A program made the translations under genes and the position numbers. The notes under the pieces are model-generated. The model worked only from the letters and a program-made list of their open reading frames with translations, was not told the origin of the DNA and did not search any database. From Pseudomonas bananamidigenes (GTDB lineage: Bacteria; Pseudomonadota; Gammaproteobacteria; Pseudomonadales; Pseudomonadaceae), in contig NZ_LRUN01000022.1 of NCBI RefSeq assembly GCF_001679645.1, forward strand, positions 186,001-250,000: 64,000 nucleotides of DNA, given 5' to 3'. This document shows positions 27,148-35,605 of the stretch, one piece after another (positions within the stretch are counted from its first letter, which is position 1; each line of letters starts with the position of its first letter).

Positions 27148-28472
27148 ACAACGACCTTAGTGTGCTGATCGTCGAAGACGATCCCCATGTGCTGCTCGGC
27201 TGCCAGCAGGCACTGGCCCTGGAAGACATCCCCTGCATCGGCGTCGGCAGTGCCGAGGAAGCGCTGGAGCAGGTCGGTGACAACTTCGCCGGCATCGTCA
27301 TCAGCGACATTCGCCTGCCCGGCATCGATGGCCTGGAACTGCTGACCCGCCTCAAGCAACGGGACCGCAGCCTGCCGGTGGTGCTGATCACCGGTCACGG
27401 CGACATCTCCATGGCCGTCGGCGCCATGCAGAAAGGCGCCTATGACTTCATGGAAAAACCGTTCTCTCCGGAACGTCTGGTGGACGTCGCCCGGCGTGCG
27501 CTGGAGCAACGCAGCCTGGCCCGCGAAGTCTCGTCCCTGCGTCGGCAACTGGCCGAACGCGATTCCCTTGAAGGACGGATCATCGGACGCTCGCCGGCCA
27601 TGCAGAACCTGCGCGAGCTGATCGCCAACGTCGCCGACACCTCGGCCAACGTATTGATCGAAGGCGAAACCGGCACCGGCAAGGAACTGGTCGCCCGTTG
27701 TCTGCACGACTTCAGCCGTCGCCACGGCAAACAGTTCGTCGCCCTGAACTGCGGAGGTCTGCCGGAGAACCTGTTCGAAAGCGAAATCTTCGGCCACGAG
27801 GCCAACGCCTTCACCGGCGCCGGCAAGCGGCGCATCGGCAAGATCGAGCACGCCGACGGCGGCACGCTGTTCCTCGATGAAGTGGAAAGCATGCCGCTGC
27901 CGTTGCAGATCAAACTGCTGCGGGTGTTGCAGGAGCGCACCCTCGAACGCCTCGGCTCGAACCAGAGCGTGGCGGTGGATTGCCGGGTGATCGCGGCGAC
28001 CAAGTCCGACCTCGACGAATCGAGCAAGGCCGGGGAGTTTCGCAGTGACCTGTATTACCGCCTCAACGTGGTGACACTGGAACTGCCACCGCTGCGCGAG
28101 CGCCGCGAAGACATCCTGCAACTGTTCGAACACTTCACCCAGCAGTCGGCCCTGCGCTTCGATCGCACCTTGCCGGAGCTGGACAACCAGACCCTGTCCA
28201 GCCTGATGAGCCACGACTGGCCGGGCAACGTGCGCGAGTTGCGCAACGTCGCCGAGCGCTTCGCTCTCGGTCTGCCGGCGTTCAAGAAGTCCGGTGCCGG
28301 CAGCGGCGGGCAAGGTCTGGCATTCGCCGAAGCGGTGGAAGCCTTCGAACGCAACCTGCTCAGCGATGCCCTGCAGCGCAGCGGCGGCAACCTGACCCAG
28401 GCCAGTCTGGAGCTGGGCATGGCCAAGACCACGCTGTTCGACAAAGTGAAAAAATACGGCCTGAGCCATTAA
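27144..28472 (+). CDS. aauR: Sigma-54-dependent response regulator AauR
   Basis: NtrC-family regulator of 442 residues: receiver domain 1-120 with phospho-Asp in VISDIRLPGIDG, AAA+ domain 140-375 with Walker A EGETGTGKE and LFLDEVES, and a C-terminal Fis-type helix-turn-helix (GNLTQASLELGMAKTTLFDKVKK). The sigma-54 contact loop reads NAFTGA, not the usual GAFTGA. It is expected to bind the TTCGG-N4-CCGAA repeats at 21554-21598 and activate the aat promoter. It is translationally coupled to aauS. Confidence 0.93.
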   Translation: MNNDLSVLIVEDDPHVLLGCQQALALEDIPCIGVGSAEEALEQVGDNFAGIVISDIRLPGIDGLELLTRLKQRDRSLPVVLITGHGDISMAVGAMQKGAYDFMEKPFSPERLVDVARRALEQRSLAREVSSLRRQLAERDSLEGRIIGRSPAMQNLRELIANVADTSANVLIEGETGTGKELVARCLHDFSRRHGKQFVALNCGGLPENLFESEIFGHEANAFTGAGKRRIGKIEHADGGTLFLDEVESMPLPLQIKLLRVLQERTLERLGSNQSVAVDCRVIAATKSDLDESSKAGEFRSDLYYRLNVVTLELPPLRERREDILQLFEHFTQQSALRFDRTLPELDNQTLSSLMSHDWPGNVRELRNVAERFALGLPAFKKSGAGSGGQGLAFAEAVEAFERNLLSDALQRSGGNLTQASLELGMAKTTLFDKVKKYGLSH

Positions 28473-28483
28473 GCGAGAACGAT

Positions 28484-28822
28484 GTGGATCTGATTTTCAA
28501 AGCCTTTCTCGGTGCGGCGGTGGTGGTGATCCTCGCCATGCTGGCCAAAACCAAAAACTATTACATCGCCGGTCTGGTGCCGCTGTTTCCGACCTTTGCC
28601 CTGATCGCCCACTACATCGTCGGCAAGGGTCGCTCGGTCGATGATCTGAAGACCACCATCGTGTTCGGCATGTGGTCGATCATTCCGTATTTCGTGTATC
28701 TCGCGACGTTGTACGTGATGGTCGACCGGCTGCGCCTCGAAGCTTCGCTGGCCGTTGCCGCAGTGGCATGGCTGATGGCGGCAACCGTGCTGGTCAGCGT
28801 CTGGGTACGCCTGCACGCCTGA
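28484..28822 (+). CDS. glpM: GlpM-family membrane protein
   Basis: Small inner-membrane protein of 112 residues with four hydrophobic segments (AFLGAAVVVILAMLA, YYIAGLVPLFPTFALIAHYI, MWSIIPYFVYLATLYVMV, AVAAVAWLMAATVLVSVWV). It matches GlpM, a protein linked to alginate production in P. aeruginosa, where the gene lies near glpD; its biochemical role is unclear. GTG 28484 is the start; an out-of-frame ATG two bases earlier opens only a short frame. It begins 11 bases after aauR and may be read from the same message. Confidence 0.8.
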   Translation: MDLIFKAFLGAAVVVILAMLAKTKNYYIAGLVPLFPTFALIAHYIVGKGRSVDDLKTTIVFGMWSIIPYFVYLATLYVMVDRLRLEASLAVAAVAWLMAATVLVSVWVRLHA

Positions 28823-28934
28823 CGCCAAAAAGGCTGGCCCGTCCCTTGCATTTACCCCGAAATGCCCGTCCGGCCGGCGCTCATGTTCGATGAGGCCGGT
28901 GTCTGGGAGGGTCTGCCAAGGGTGAATTGCGACC

Positions 28935-29855
28935 TTGAACATTTTAGATCTCGACCACAGCCTGACCGCTCAGGCGTCCATCGCGCGGCTGCTCGACAGT
29001 GGCCGTGCCCGGCGCCTGGACCTGCTCGACCTCGGCCCGAAACTGCGGCTCTGGTCCAGCGAGCGCACCTTCCGCCGCTTTGCCGAACGCCTGCGCGAGC
29101 GGCCCCGGCACAGCGGCCCTGCACCGGAAATCTTTTTCGTCGGCTCCGGCGACTACCACCATCTGACGCCCGCGTTCCTGACTGACCTGCCGGAGCCGGT
29201 GAGCCTGATCCACTTCGACAACCATCCCGACTGGGTGCACTTCGCGCCCCGTCGCCATTGCGGCTCGTGGGTCAATCAGGCGCTGAAACTGCCGAACATC
29301 GAACGTATCGTCACCCTCGGCCCGTGCAGCGACGATCTGCAAAATCCGCAGATCAAGGGCGGCAATCTCGGGGCGCTCAAACGCGGGGTGTTGCAGCTGT
29401 TTCCGTGGCAGCACCCGCCGTCGAAAGTCTGGGGTCGGGTCGGTGACGGCGCCGGCCATCAGCAACAGGAAAACCTGCTGCACTGGCACAATCTGGCCGA
29501 TCAGGACTGGTCGGCGTTTCTCGACCGGATGATCGCCAGTCTTCCGACCAAAGCCGTGTGGATCACCATCGACAAGGACGTGCTGGCCAGCGAAGACGCC
29601 GCGACCAATTGGGATCAGGGCCAGATGCGTCTGAGCCACTTGCTTCAGGCCATTCGCAGCCTGGCGGCCAGCAAGCGCGTGCTCGGCATCGACATTTGCG
29701 GTGAATTCGCCCGTCCGGCCTTCAGCAATGCGTTCAAGCGCTGGGAAGCCAGGTCCGACCAGCCCCCGGCCGAACGCTGGAGCGAGACCGATCTGCTGCG
29801 CAACTCGGCGACCAATCAGGCGCTGATCGAGTTGTTCGAGGAGCTGTTCCCATGA
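28935..29855 (+). CDS. Arginase-fold (UPF0489-like) protein
   Basis: A 306-residue protein with the metal-site signatures of the arginase/deacetylase fold in altered form: FVGSGDYHHL, HFDNHPDW in place of DxHxD, and TIDKDVL in place of DxDxxDP. The metal centre may therefore be partly conserved, but arginase or agmatinase activity is doubtful. TTG at 28935 starts it, with AAGGGTG about 10 bases upstream. It overlaps the first of two small membrane transporters (ATGA), so the three genes form an operon. The substrate is unknown; a polyamine or guanidino compound would fit both halves. Confidence 0.75.
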   Translation: MNILDLDHSLTAQASIARLLDSGRARRLDLLDLGPKLRLWSSERTFRRFAERLRERPRHSGPAPEIFFVGSGDYHHLTPAFLTDLPEPVSLIHFDNHPDWVHFAPRRHCGSWVNQALKLPNIERIVTLGPCSDDLQNPQIKGGNLGALKRGVLQLFPWQHPPSKVWGRVGDGAGHQQQENLLHWHNLADQDWSAFLDRMIASLPTKAVWITIDKDVLASEDAATNWDQGQMRLSHLLQAIRSLAASKRVLGIDICGEFARPAFSNAFKRWEARSDQPPAERWSETDLLRNSATNQALIELFEELFP

Positions 29856-30226
29856 CCTTGACCGTGATTTTGCTGGTGGCGTTTTCCATCGTGCTGGACG
29901 TGATAGGCCAGCTCTGTTTCAAGCTCGGCCTGGACCGTTTGCCAGAACTGGAAGGCGGTTTTCGGCTGGGCGCGTTCTGGGGCCAGGTGTTCAATGCGCC
30001 GCTGCTGTGGTGCGGGATCGGCGCCTACGTGATCGAGTTTTTCGTCTGGCTCGAAGCGCTGTCCCGGGCGCCGCTGAGCCTGTTGTTCCCCGCCGCCGCA
30101 CTGGCCTATTGCGGCGTGGTGCTGGCCGGCAAGCAGTTCCTCGGCGAAACCGTCAGCCGCCGACGCTGGCTGGGCACTCTGGTGATTACGGCGGGCGTGA
30201 TGCTCGTGTGTGTCGGCCATGCCTGA
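29852..30226 (+). CDS. Small EamA/SMR-type membrane protein, first of a pair
   Basis: A 124-residue protein with four membrane helices (TLTVILLVAFSIVLDVIGQL, a helix near 50-70, PLSLLFPAAALAYCGVVLAG, and WLGTLVITAGVMLVCVG). It has the half-size EamA/SMR design of ArnE/ArnF or the EbrAB-type heterodimers. It starts inside the stop of the arginase-fold gene and is followed 31 bases later by a second protein of the same kind. The two probably form a heterodimer. Confidence 0.82.
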   Translation: MTLTVILLVAFSIVLDVIGQLCFKLGLDRLPELEGGFRLGAFWGQVFNAPLLWCGIGAYVIEFFVWLEALSRAPLSLLFPAAALAYCGVVLAGKQFLGETVSRRRWLGTLVITAGVMLVCVGHA

Positions 30227-30257
30227 TTCTCAACTGATACTCAAAAGGAATGGCTCG

Positions 30258-30641
30258 ATGGACTGGCTGCACGGCCGCCTCGGCACCGTGGTGCTCTGGG
30301 CGTTGCTGATCATTCTGGAAAGTGGTGGACAGATCGCGACCAAGATCGGCGGCGATCAACTGGGGCAAATGGACTTCACCCTGCAATGGCTGCTCGGCGT
30401 CGCCCAGGCGCCGGGCGTGCTGGTGGCAATCGCCTGTTACATCGGCGCGTTCTTTGTCTGGATGCTGATTCTGCGGCGCAGCAGCCTGTCCCTGGCGTTC
30501 CCGCTCAGTTCGCTGGTGTTCGTCGGCGTGTTGCTGGGATCGTGGCTGGGGCTGGGTGAACAGATCAGCCTGCTGCACTGGCTGGGGGTGGCCGTGATCA
30601 TGGGCGGCATCGCGCTGCTGGCCGAAGGTGAGGAAAACTGA
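30258..30641 (+). CDS. Small EamA/SMR-type membrane protein, second of a pair
   Basis: A 127-residue, four-helix partner of the preceding gene (TVVLWALLIILESGGQIATK, VLVAIACYIGAFFVWML, SLAFPLSSLVFVGVLLGSW, WLGVAVIMGGIALLAEG). ATG 30258 has AAGGAA 7 bases upstream; an upstream in-frame ATG at 30210 lacks one. Paired small transporters of this type export cationic drugs, polyamines or lipid-linked sugars. With the arginase-fold gene it may form one export or lipid-modification unit. Confidence 0.82.
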   Translation: MDWLHGRLGTVVLWALLIILESGGQIATKIGGDQLGQMDFTLQWLLGVAQAPGVLVAIACYIGAFFVWMLILRRSSLSLAFPLSSLVFVGVLLGSWLGLGEQISLLHWLGVAVIMGGIALLAEGEEN

Positions 30642-30651
30642 GGTGAACGGT

Positions 30652-30675
30652 CGTGGGAGCCTGCGGGCTCCCACG
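30652..30675. terminator. Hairpin terminator between convergent genes
   Basis: CGTGGGAGC (30652-30660), loop CTGCGG, GCTCCCACG (30667-30675), followed by a short T-run on the plus strand. It lies between the second small transporter gene and the convergent desaturase gene. It resembles a minimal REP core. Confidence 0.7.
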
Positions 30676-30686
30676 GTTTCGGCGAC

Positions 30687-31553
30687 TCAATCCTTGCGAT
30701 GCGCCACCAGAAACCCGAGGCCATGGGCCACCGGAATGTCCTTCACCCCCGCCTCCCGCTGCTGCCCGGCGATCTCCCGATGAAACGCCTTGACCCGGAT
30801 CCAGTGCATTTTCGGCCGGTAGTGATGCTCGGCGTGGTAGCCGTTGTTCATCCACAGCAGGTTGTACAGCGGGCTGTAGGCGCTGACGCCCCAGGCGATG
30901 GGCGAATCCGGGTTGCCGCCAAAATGCTCGTAGTAACCGTTGAGCGAAGACAGCGCCTGGCCCAGATACCAGAACGGCAGCAACACCAGCACCGCCCGCC
31001 AGTCACAGATTGCCAGCCCGGCGTAGAACGCCAGCGTCACAGCGATTTCAACCTTGACCCAACGCGCATCGGCGGGACGCTTGCGCCGCATCTCGTCGTA
31101 GATCGGCTTGGGGTCGTCACGAAAGAAACTCAGAAAGGTGTAGGCCCAGGGATTCTCGGGCTGGCCATTCTTGCCGCGCTGATAGATCGACAGCGGATCG
31201 ATGGTCTTGCCATCCGCCCCCGGCCGGTCCGAGTTGCCCCGGTGATGGCGGTTGTGGATATCGCGGTAGAGGGTCTGGGAAAAACCGATGGTCACCGACA
31301 GCAGCAGGTCAAAGGCGCGATTGAGCCATGCCGGGGTGAAGTAGGCGTTATGGATCTGGTTGTGGGAAATGCTGTTGATGCTCCATGACAGGCTCACCGC
31401 ATAGCCCAGCGCCAGTGGCACCAGCGCCCACCAGGACAGCGCATGAAAGGCCAGGACCAGCCACACCACGAAGGCAAAGTGGGCCAGGCCGAGGGCGACG
31501 GGAATCAGGTCCCACAACGAGTGGGCCAGCAGACGGTAAGCAGGGCGAGCCAT
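30687..31553 (-). CDS. Membrane fatty acid desaturase
   Basis: Di-iron membrane desaturase of 288 residues. The three histidine boxes are present: HNQIH near residue 76, HNRHH near residue 107 and HAEHHY near residue 248. Hydrophobic pairs lie before the first box and between the second and third (VEIAVTLAFYAGLAICDWRA, VLVLLPFWYLGQAL). ATG 31553 is chosen because AGG is 9 bases upstream; ATG 31562 lies directly against it. It probably modifies phospholipid acyl chains or a related hydrocarbon at the inner membrane. The electron donor is not in the window. Confidence 0.88.
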   Translation of the reverse strand: MARPAYRLLAHSLWDLIPVALGLAHFAFVVWLVLAFHALSWWALVPLALGYAVSLSWSINSISHNQIHNAYFTPAWLNRAFDLLLSVTIGFSQTLYRDIHNRHHRGNSDRPGADGKTIDPLSIYQRGKNGQPENPWAYTFLSFFRDDPKPIYDEMRRKRPADARWVKVEIAVTLAFYAGLAICDWRAVLVLLPFWYLGQALSSLNGYYEHFGGNPDSPIAWGVSAYSPLYNLLWMNNGYHAEHHYRPKMHWIRVKAFHREIAGQQREAGVKDIPVAHGLGFLVAHRKD

Positions 31554-31620
31554 GAAGAACATCCTGAAACAATGGGTTCGTCACGGCTGTCTGCAAAGGC
31601 CAGACCAGTTCCCGCCGGGG

Positions 31621-32382
31621 TCACTTGAATTTATAGGCGATCGCCATCTGCACCTCGCCCTGGTTGGTGTCGCCGACGCTTTTCACGATGCTGCTGTCAG
31701 CCGCCGAGTTCGTCAGGTGAATCCAGCTCGCACTGGTCACCAGCGACCATTGCGGCCCAAGCGGAAACTCGAAACTCTGGGTCAACGCGATGTTCTGCAG
31801 GCCGCCACCGGCGTTATAGGCACGGATGCCGGACGTCAGGGTTTCCTTGTCGCTGACACCGAAGAACGTATTGTTCTGCCGGGCGTTGGCGAAATGCGCG
31901 GTCAGGTTGCTGCTGCCGATCACGCCGCCACCCAGGGGATAGCCGATTTCGCCGCCGACCCGACCGAGCACGCCGCCCTGCCCGCCATTACCGCCGATGG
32001 CCTGGCCAACGAAGGCGAACACCCGCCAGAAGTCAGCCGGTGCGTACTGCACGAAACCACCGGCCTCGGCCATGTCCGGCACATCGCGCAAGCCGCGCAG
32101 TTCGCCGTTGGACGTGCGGCCCGGCAGGTAATTCAGGTAGGGCCCGGCACTGAAACCATTGGTCTTCAACGCACTCCAGGTCAGGCCGTCGTCGGTACTG
32201 AGGCTGACATCGCCCCAGTCCAGGTCCAGATACGGCAACGGACGGGTTTCATAACGGCTGCCACTCGGGTCATGGGGCTGATAGCCCAGGCCCGCGCCCG
32301 CTTCCCCGGTAATCCTGTCCGCGAATGCGCTGGCCGAAAAAGCGCTCAGCGCCACGAGTAAAAACAGTGTCTTCCTCTTCAT
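31621..32382 (-). CDS. MipA/OmpV family outer membrane protein
   Basis: Exported protein of 253 residues with signal peptide MKRKTLFLLVALSAFSASAFA. The rest alternates aromatic and small residues as beta strands, with GEAGAGLGYQPHD at the start, GLTWSALKTNGFSAGPYLNY, and a C-terminal VQMAIAYKFK. This is the MipA/OmpV pattern (MltA-interacting protein/porin-like). It lies in the outer membrane. It is divergent from the phosphatase operon and may share control elements with it in the 217-base gap. Confidence 0.85.
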   Translation of the reverse strand: MKRKTLFLLVALSAFSASAFADRITGEAGAGLGYQPHDPSGSRYETRPLPYLDLDWGDVSLSTDDGLTWSALKTNGFSAGPYLNYLPGRTSNGELRGLRDVPDMAEAGGFVQYAPADFWRVFAFVGQAIGGNGGQGGVLGRVGGEIGYPLGGGVIGSSNLTAHFANARQNNTFFGVSDKETLTSGIRAYNAGGGLQNIALTQSFEFPLGPQWSLVTSASWIHLTNSAADSSIVKSVGDTNQGEVQMAIAYKFK

Positions 32383-32454
32383 GAGGCCATTCCTTTAATT
32401 GAACATGCGCGCATCAACCCCCGGATGCCACCCGCCACGCAAGCACTCATGTTG

Positions 32455-32481
32455 TTTGTAGCGAGCTACAAAAATTGTAGC
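32455..32481. promoter_or_regulatory. Candidate upstream activating sequence (TTTGTAGC dyad)
   Basis: TTTGTAGC GA GCTACAAA (32455-32472) is a perfect 8-2-8 palindrome, with a third half-site TTGTAGC at 32475-32481. It lies 62-80 bases upstream of the sigma-54 element at 32534, as an enhancer-binding protein site would. The NtrC-type regulator at 38505 is the obvious candidate to bind it. Confidence 0.6.
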
Positions 32482-32533
32482 TTCGAATGGCCAAAGCGCC
32501 TCATCGGCCCCGCCCGCAAGGGCTCCCGGCACT

Positions 32534-32549
32534 TGGCACAGTCCCTGCT
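32534..32549 (+). promoter_or_regulatory. Sigma-54 promoter before the phosphatase operon
   Basis: TTGGCACAGTCCCTGCT: GG at 32535-32536 and GC at 32547-32548 are ten bases apart. It matches TGGCAC-N5-TTGC at all but one position and lies about 50 bases before the start at 32600. Confidence 0.75.
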
Positions 32550-32599
32550 CTACCCCCCGGCAAGCGCACACAACGCGCTCTGACCAATAGGTAATGCAG

Positions 32600-33298
32600 A
32601 TGATTGACTGGCATATCGTGTGTGATTTCGACGGGACCATCACCCGCACCGACGTGATCGACAGCATCCTCGAACGCTTCGCCGACCCGAGTTGGGAAAC
32701 GATCGAAAACCAGTGGCTGGCCGGTGAAATCGGTTCCCGTGAATGCCTCAGCCGCCAGCTCTCGCTGGTCAAGGCCACGCCCGGCCAATTGCTGGAATTC
32801 TTCGACAGCATCGAGATCGATCCGGACTTCCCCGACTTCGTCGATCACGCCATCGGCCTGGGCGCTTCGTTCGAAGTGGTCAGCGACGGCATCGAGCAAG
32901 GCATCGCGCGGATTCTTTCGCGCAACTACGTGACCCTGCTGCCGATCCTCGCCAACCGTCTGCGACAACTCGATCACGAGAGCTGGCGCATCGACTTCCC
33001 GCATTCCAGCGATGCCTGCCGCGCGGCCTCCGGCAACTGCAAATGCAAATCCACGCCCGGCAACAAACGGGTGCTGGTGATCGGCGACGGCCAGTCCGAC
33101 ATGTGCGTGTCCTCCACCGCCGACTTCGTCTTCGCCAAGGGTCGCCTCGCCGATTACTGCGAGCGCCACGCGATCCCTTACGCCCGCTTCGACAGTTTCG
33201 CCGAACTGCCAGCGCTGCTGGCCCTGCTGCCAAAAGCCAGCGCCGCCAACGCCACCACTTTCAACCCGGAAACCCAGGAACTCTTCCACCATGTCTGA
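32600..33298 (+). CDS. HAD-IB (MtnX-like) phosphatase
   Basis: Cytosolic haloacid dehalogenase-type phosphatase, 232 residues. The nucleophile motif is CDFDGTITRTD near residue 8; motif II is FEVVSDG and the metal motif is VIGDGQSDMCVS. It resembles MtnX and phosphoserine phosphatase-like proteins that act on a phosphorylated carbon skeleton. ATG 32600 has AGG 8 bases upstream, while ATG 32594 is too close to it. Its stop overlaps the aminotransferase start by 8 bases. The substrate is unknown; methionine-salvage genes are not adjacent, so a real MtnX role is unlikely. Confidence 0.85.
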   Translation: MIDWHIVCDFDGTITRTDVIDSILERFADPSWETIENQWLAGEIGSRECLSRQLSLVKATPGQLLEFFDSIEIDPDFPDFVDHAIGLGASFEVVSDGIEQGIARILSRNYVTLLPILANRLRQLDHESWRIDFPHSSDACRAASGNCKCKSTPGNKRVLVIGDGQSDMCVSSTADFVFAKGRLADYCERHAIPYARFDSFAELPALLALLPKASAANATTFNPETQELFHHV

Positions 33299-34685
33299 TA
33301 TTCGAATCGCTACCCAGGAAGACCAGATCCTTCTGGAAAAAGAAGCCAAATACTGCTCCTACGGCGACACCGTTCACTACATCGAACCGCCGCGCATCTT
33401 CAGCCGCTGCGAAGGTTCCTACGTCTGGGATACCGAAGACCAGGCCTACCTCGACCTGCAGATGTGGTACTCGGCGGTCAACTTCGGTTACGCCAACCCG
33501 CGCCTGAACAATGCGTTGAAACAGCAGATCGACACCCTGCCGCAGATCGCCAGCCAATACCTGCACAAGGGCAAGATCGAGCTGTCGGAAATGATCGCCG
33601 TGGACGCCAAGAACAAGTTCGGCCTCGACGGTCGCGTGCACTTCAACGTCGGCGGTTCGCAGTCCATCGAGGACTCGCTGAAGGTCGTGCGTAACGCCAG
33701 CAACGGCAAGAGCCTGATGTTCGCCTTCGAAGGCGGCTACCACGGTCGTACCCTCGGCGCCTCGTCGATCACCTCCAGCTACCGCTATCGCCGCCGCTAC
33801 GGCCACTTCGGCGAACGCGCCAACTTCATCCCGTTCCCGTACCACTTCCGCGGCCCGAAAGGCATGACCAAGGAAGAATACGGCAGCCATTGCGTGCAGC
33901 AGTTCGCCCGCCTGTTCGAGACTGAATACAACGGTGTCTGGGACCCGAAAGTCGGCGCCAGCGAATACGCCGCGTTCTACGTCGAACCGATCCAGGGCAC
34001 CGGCGGCTATGTGATCCCGCCGATGAACTTCTACAGCGAACTCAAGCATGTGCTGGACCAGCACGGCATCCTGCTGGTGGTCGACGAAATCCAGATGGGC
34101 TTCTATCGCACCGGCAAGCTGTGGTCGATCGAACACTTTGACGTCAAACCGGACGTGATCGTCTTCGGCAAGGCGCTGACCAACGGCCTCAACCCGCTGG
34201 GCGGCATCTGGGCGAAGGAAGAGCTGATCAACCCGAAAGTCTTCCCGCCAGGCTCGACCCATTCCACCTTCGCCTCCAACCCGCTGGGCACGGCGGTAGG
34301 CCTGGAAATGTTCAAGATGACCAGCGAAGTCGACTACGGCGCGATGGTCATGGCCAAGGGCAAATACTTCCTTGAAGGCCTGCAGGATCTGCAGAAGCGC
34401 TACCCGATCATCGGCGACGTCGATGGTCTGGGCCTGGCGCTGCGCTGCGAAATCTGCGCCCCGGACGGTTTCACCCCGGACAAGGCCACCCTGGACTTCA
34501 TGGTCGAGGAAGGCATGAAAGGCGACATCGAAATCGACGGGCGCAAACTGGGCCTGATCCTCGACGTGGGCGGTTACTACAAGAACGTGATCACCCTCGC
34601 GCCTTCGCTGGAAATCAGCTACCCGGAAATCGACCTGGGCCTCGCCCTGCTCGACCGTCTGCTGGCCCGGGCGATGAAGCGATGA
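33291..34685 (+). CDS. Class III pyridoxal phosphate aminotransferase
   Basis: Omega-type aminotransferase of 464 residues. Features include the cofactor/substrate segments FNVGGSQSIEDSLKVVRNA, GGYHGRTLGASSITSSYRYR, the acidic LLVVDEIQMGFYRTGKLW, and the PLP-binding Lys in VIVFGKALTNGLNPLGG. GSTHSTFASNPLG is also typical. It transfers an amino group between an amino acid or polyamine-like donor and an aldehyde or keto acid. It overlaps the phosphatase gene and the hydrolase gene (ATGA), so it is an obligatory part of the same pathway, whose product is unknown. Confidence 0.9.
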   Translation: MSDIRIATQEDQILLEKEAKYCSYGDTVHYIEPPRIFSRCEGSYVWDTEDQAYLDLQMWYSAVNFGYANPRLNNALKQQIDTLPQIASQYLHKGKIELSEMIAVDAKNKFGLDGRVHFNVGGSQSIEDSLKVVRNASNGKSLMFAFEGGYHGRTLGASSITSSYRYRRRYGHFGERANFIPFPYHFRGPKGMTKEEYGSHCVQQFARLFETEYNGVWDPKVGASEYAAFYVEPIQGTGGYVIPPMNFYSELKHVLDQHGILLVVDEIQMGFYRTGKLWSIEHFDVKPDVIVFGKALTNGLNPLGGIWAKEELINPKVFPPGSTHSTFASNPLGTAVGLEMFKMTSEVDYGAMVMAKGKYFLEGLQDLQKRYPIIGDVDGLGLALRCEICAPDGFTPDKATLDFMVEEGMKGDIEIDGRKLGLILDVGGYYKNVITLAPSLEISYPEIDLGLALLDRLLARAMKR

Positions 34686-35563
34686 ACGCGGCCGGGATCG
34701 ATCTGGGCGAAGGTGACGCCGGTTTCGTTCTCGGCACGGGGGAGGTCGGGGTGTTGTTGATCCACGGCCTCACCGGCACCCCGACGGAGTTGCGTCGGGT
34801 CGCCGTGGGACTGGCCAAGGCCGGTTGCACGGTGTACGTGCCGACCCTGGCCGGACACTGCGGCGGCAACGCCGACCTGCAGGCCACCGGCTGGCGTGAC
34901 TGGTACGAAGGCGTGCGCAAGACCTTCGTCGGCATCCGTCGCCAGCACAGCAAGGTATTCGTCGGCGGCCTGTCGATGGGTGCGGTGATGTCGATGTACG
35001 TGGCGTCCGAGCATCCGGGTCAGGTGGCCGGGTTGCTGATGTATTCCACGACGCTCAAGTACGACGGCTGGAGCATCCACAAACTGGCATTCCTGACGCC
35101 GTTGCTGATGAAAATCCCGTTCGGTGTGCACATCTGCAGGTTCGAAGAGAAACCGCCCTACGGCATCAAGAACGAGCGCCTGCGGGCCATCGTCGAGCGG
35201 CAGATGAAAGAAGGCCACAGCAGTGAGGCCGGCCTGTTGACCATGGAAGGCGTGACGGTGCGCGAACTGCACCGGATGAACGCCGTGGTGCGCAAACGCA
35301 TGCCTTCGATCACCGTGCCGGCACTGGTGCTGCATTCCATCGAGGACGACATCACCAGTCGCTGGAATGCCGACTATGTGGAACGCAAGCTCGGCGGCGA
35401 AGTGGTGAAGATCCTGCTGGACGACTGCTATCACATGATCACCGTCGATCTGCAGTACCGACGTGTCGTGGAACTGAGCGTGCAATTCATCGACAACCAC
35501 CGCACCGACCTTGCGTCCTCCGCTCATTCCCTGCCCACCGAGGAATACCGGCAGCGAGCGTGA
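34682..35563 (+). CDS. Alpha/beta hydrolase (carboxylesterase/acyltransferase-like)
   Basis: Cytosolic serine hydrolase of 293 residues. The oxyanion motif is LLIHGLTGTPTEL near residue 21, the nucleophile elbow GGLSMGAV near residue 98, then VLHSIEDD (Asp) near residue 219 and CYHMITVD (His) near residue 248. The overall pattern resembles the Est30 monoglyceride lipase-like carboxylesterases. It overlaps the aminotransferase gene by 4 bases. It may release or transfer an acyl group in the operon pathway. Confidence 0.85.
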   Translation: MNAAGIDLGEGDAGFVLGTGEVGVLLIHGLTGTPTELRRVAVGLAKAGCTVYVPTLAGHCGGNADLQATGWRDWYEGVRKTFVGIRRQHSKVFVGGLSMGAVMSMYVASEHPGQVAGLLMYSTTLKYDGWSIHKLAFLTPLLMKIPFGVHICRFEEKPPYGIKNERLRAIVERQMKEGHSSEAGLLTMEGVTVRELHRMNAVVRKRMPSITVPALVLHSIEDDITSRWNADYVERKLGGEVVKILLDDCYHMITVDLQYRRVVELSVQFIDNHRTDLASSAHSLPTEEYRQRA

Positions 35564-35605
35564 AGCGACTGCAAAACGACCTGCCATGCCGGTTAAGGAA
35601 ACGAC

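Noticed and set aside
32600..33298. Methionine salvage enzyme MtnX
   Set aside because: Only the HAD-IB fold is shared; no other salvage genes are near, and the operon partners suggest another substrate.
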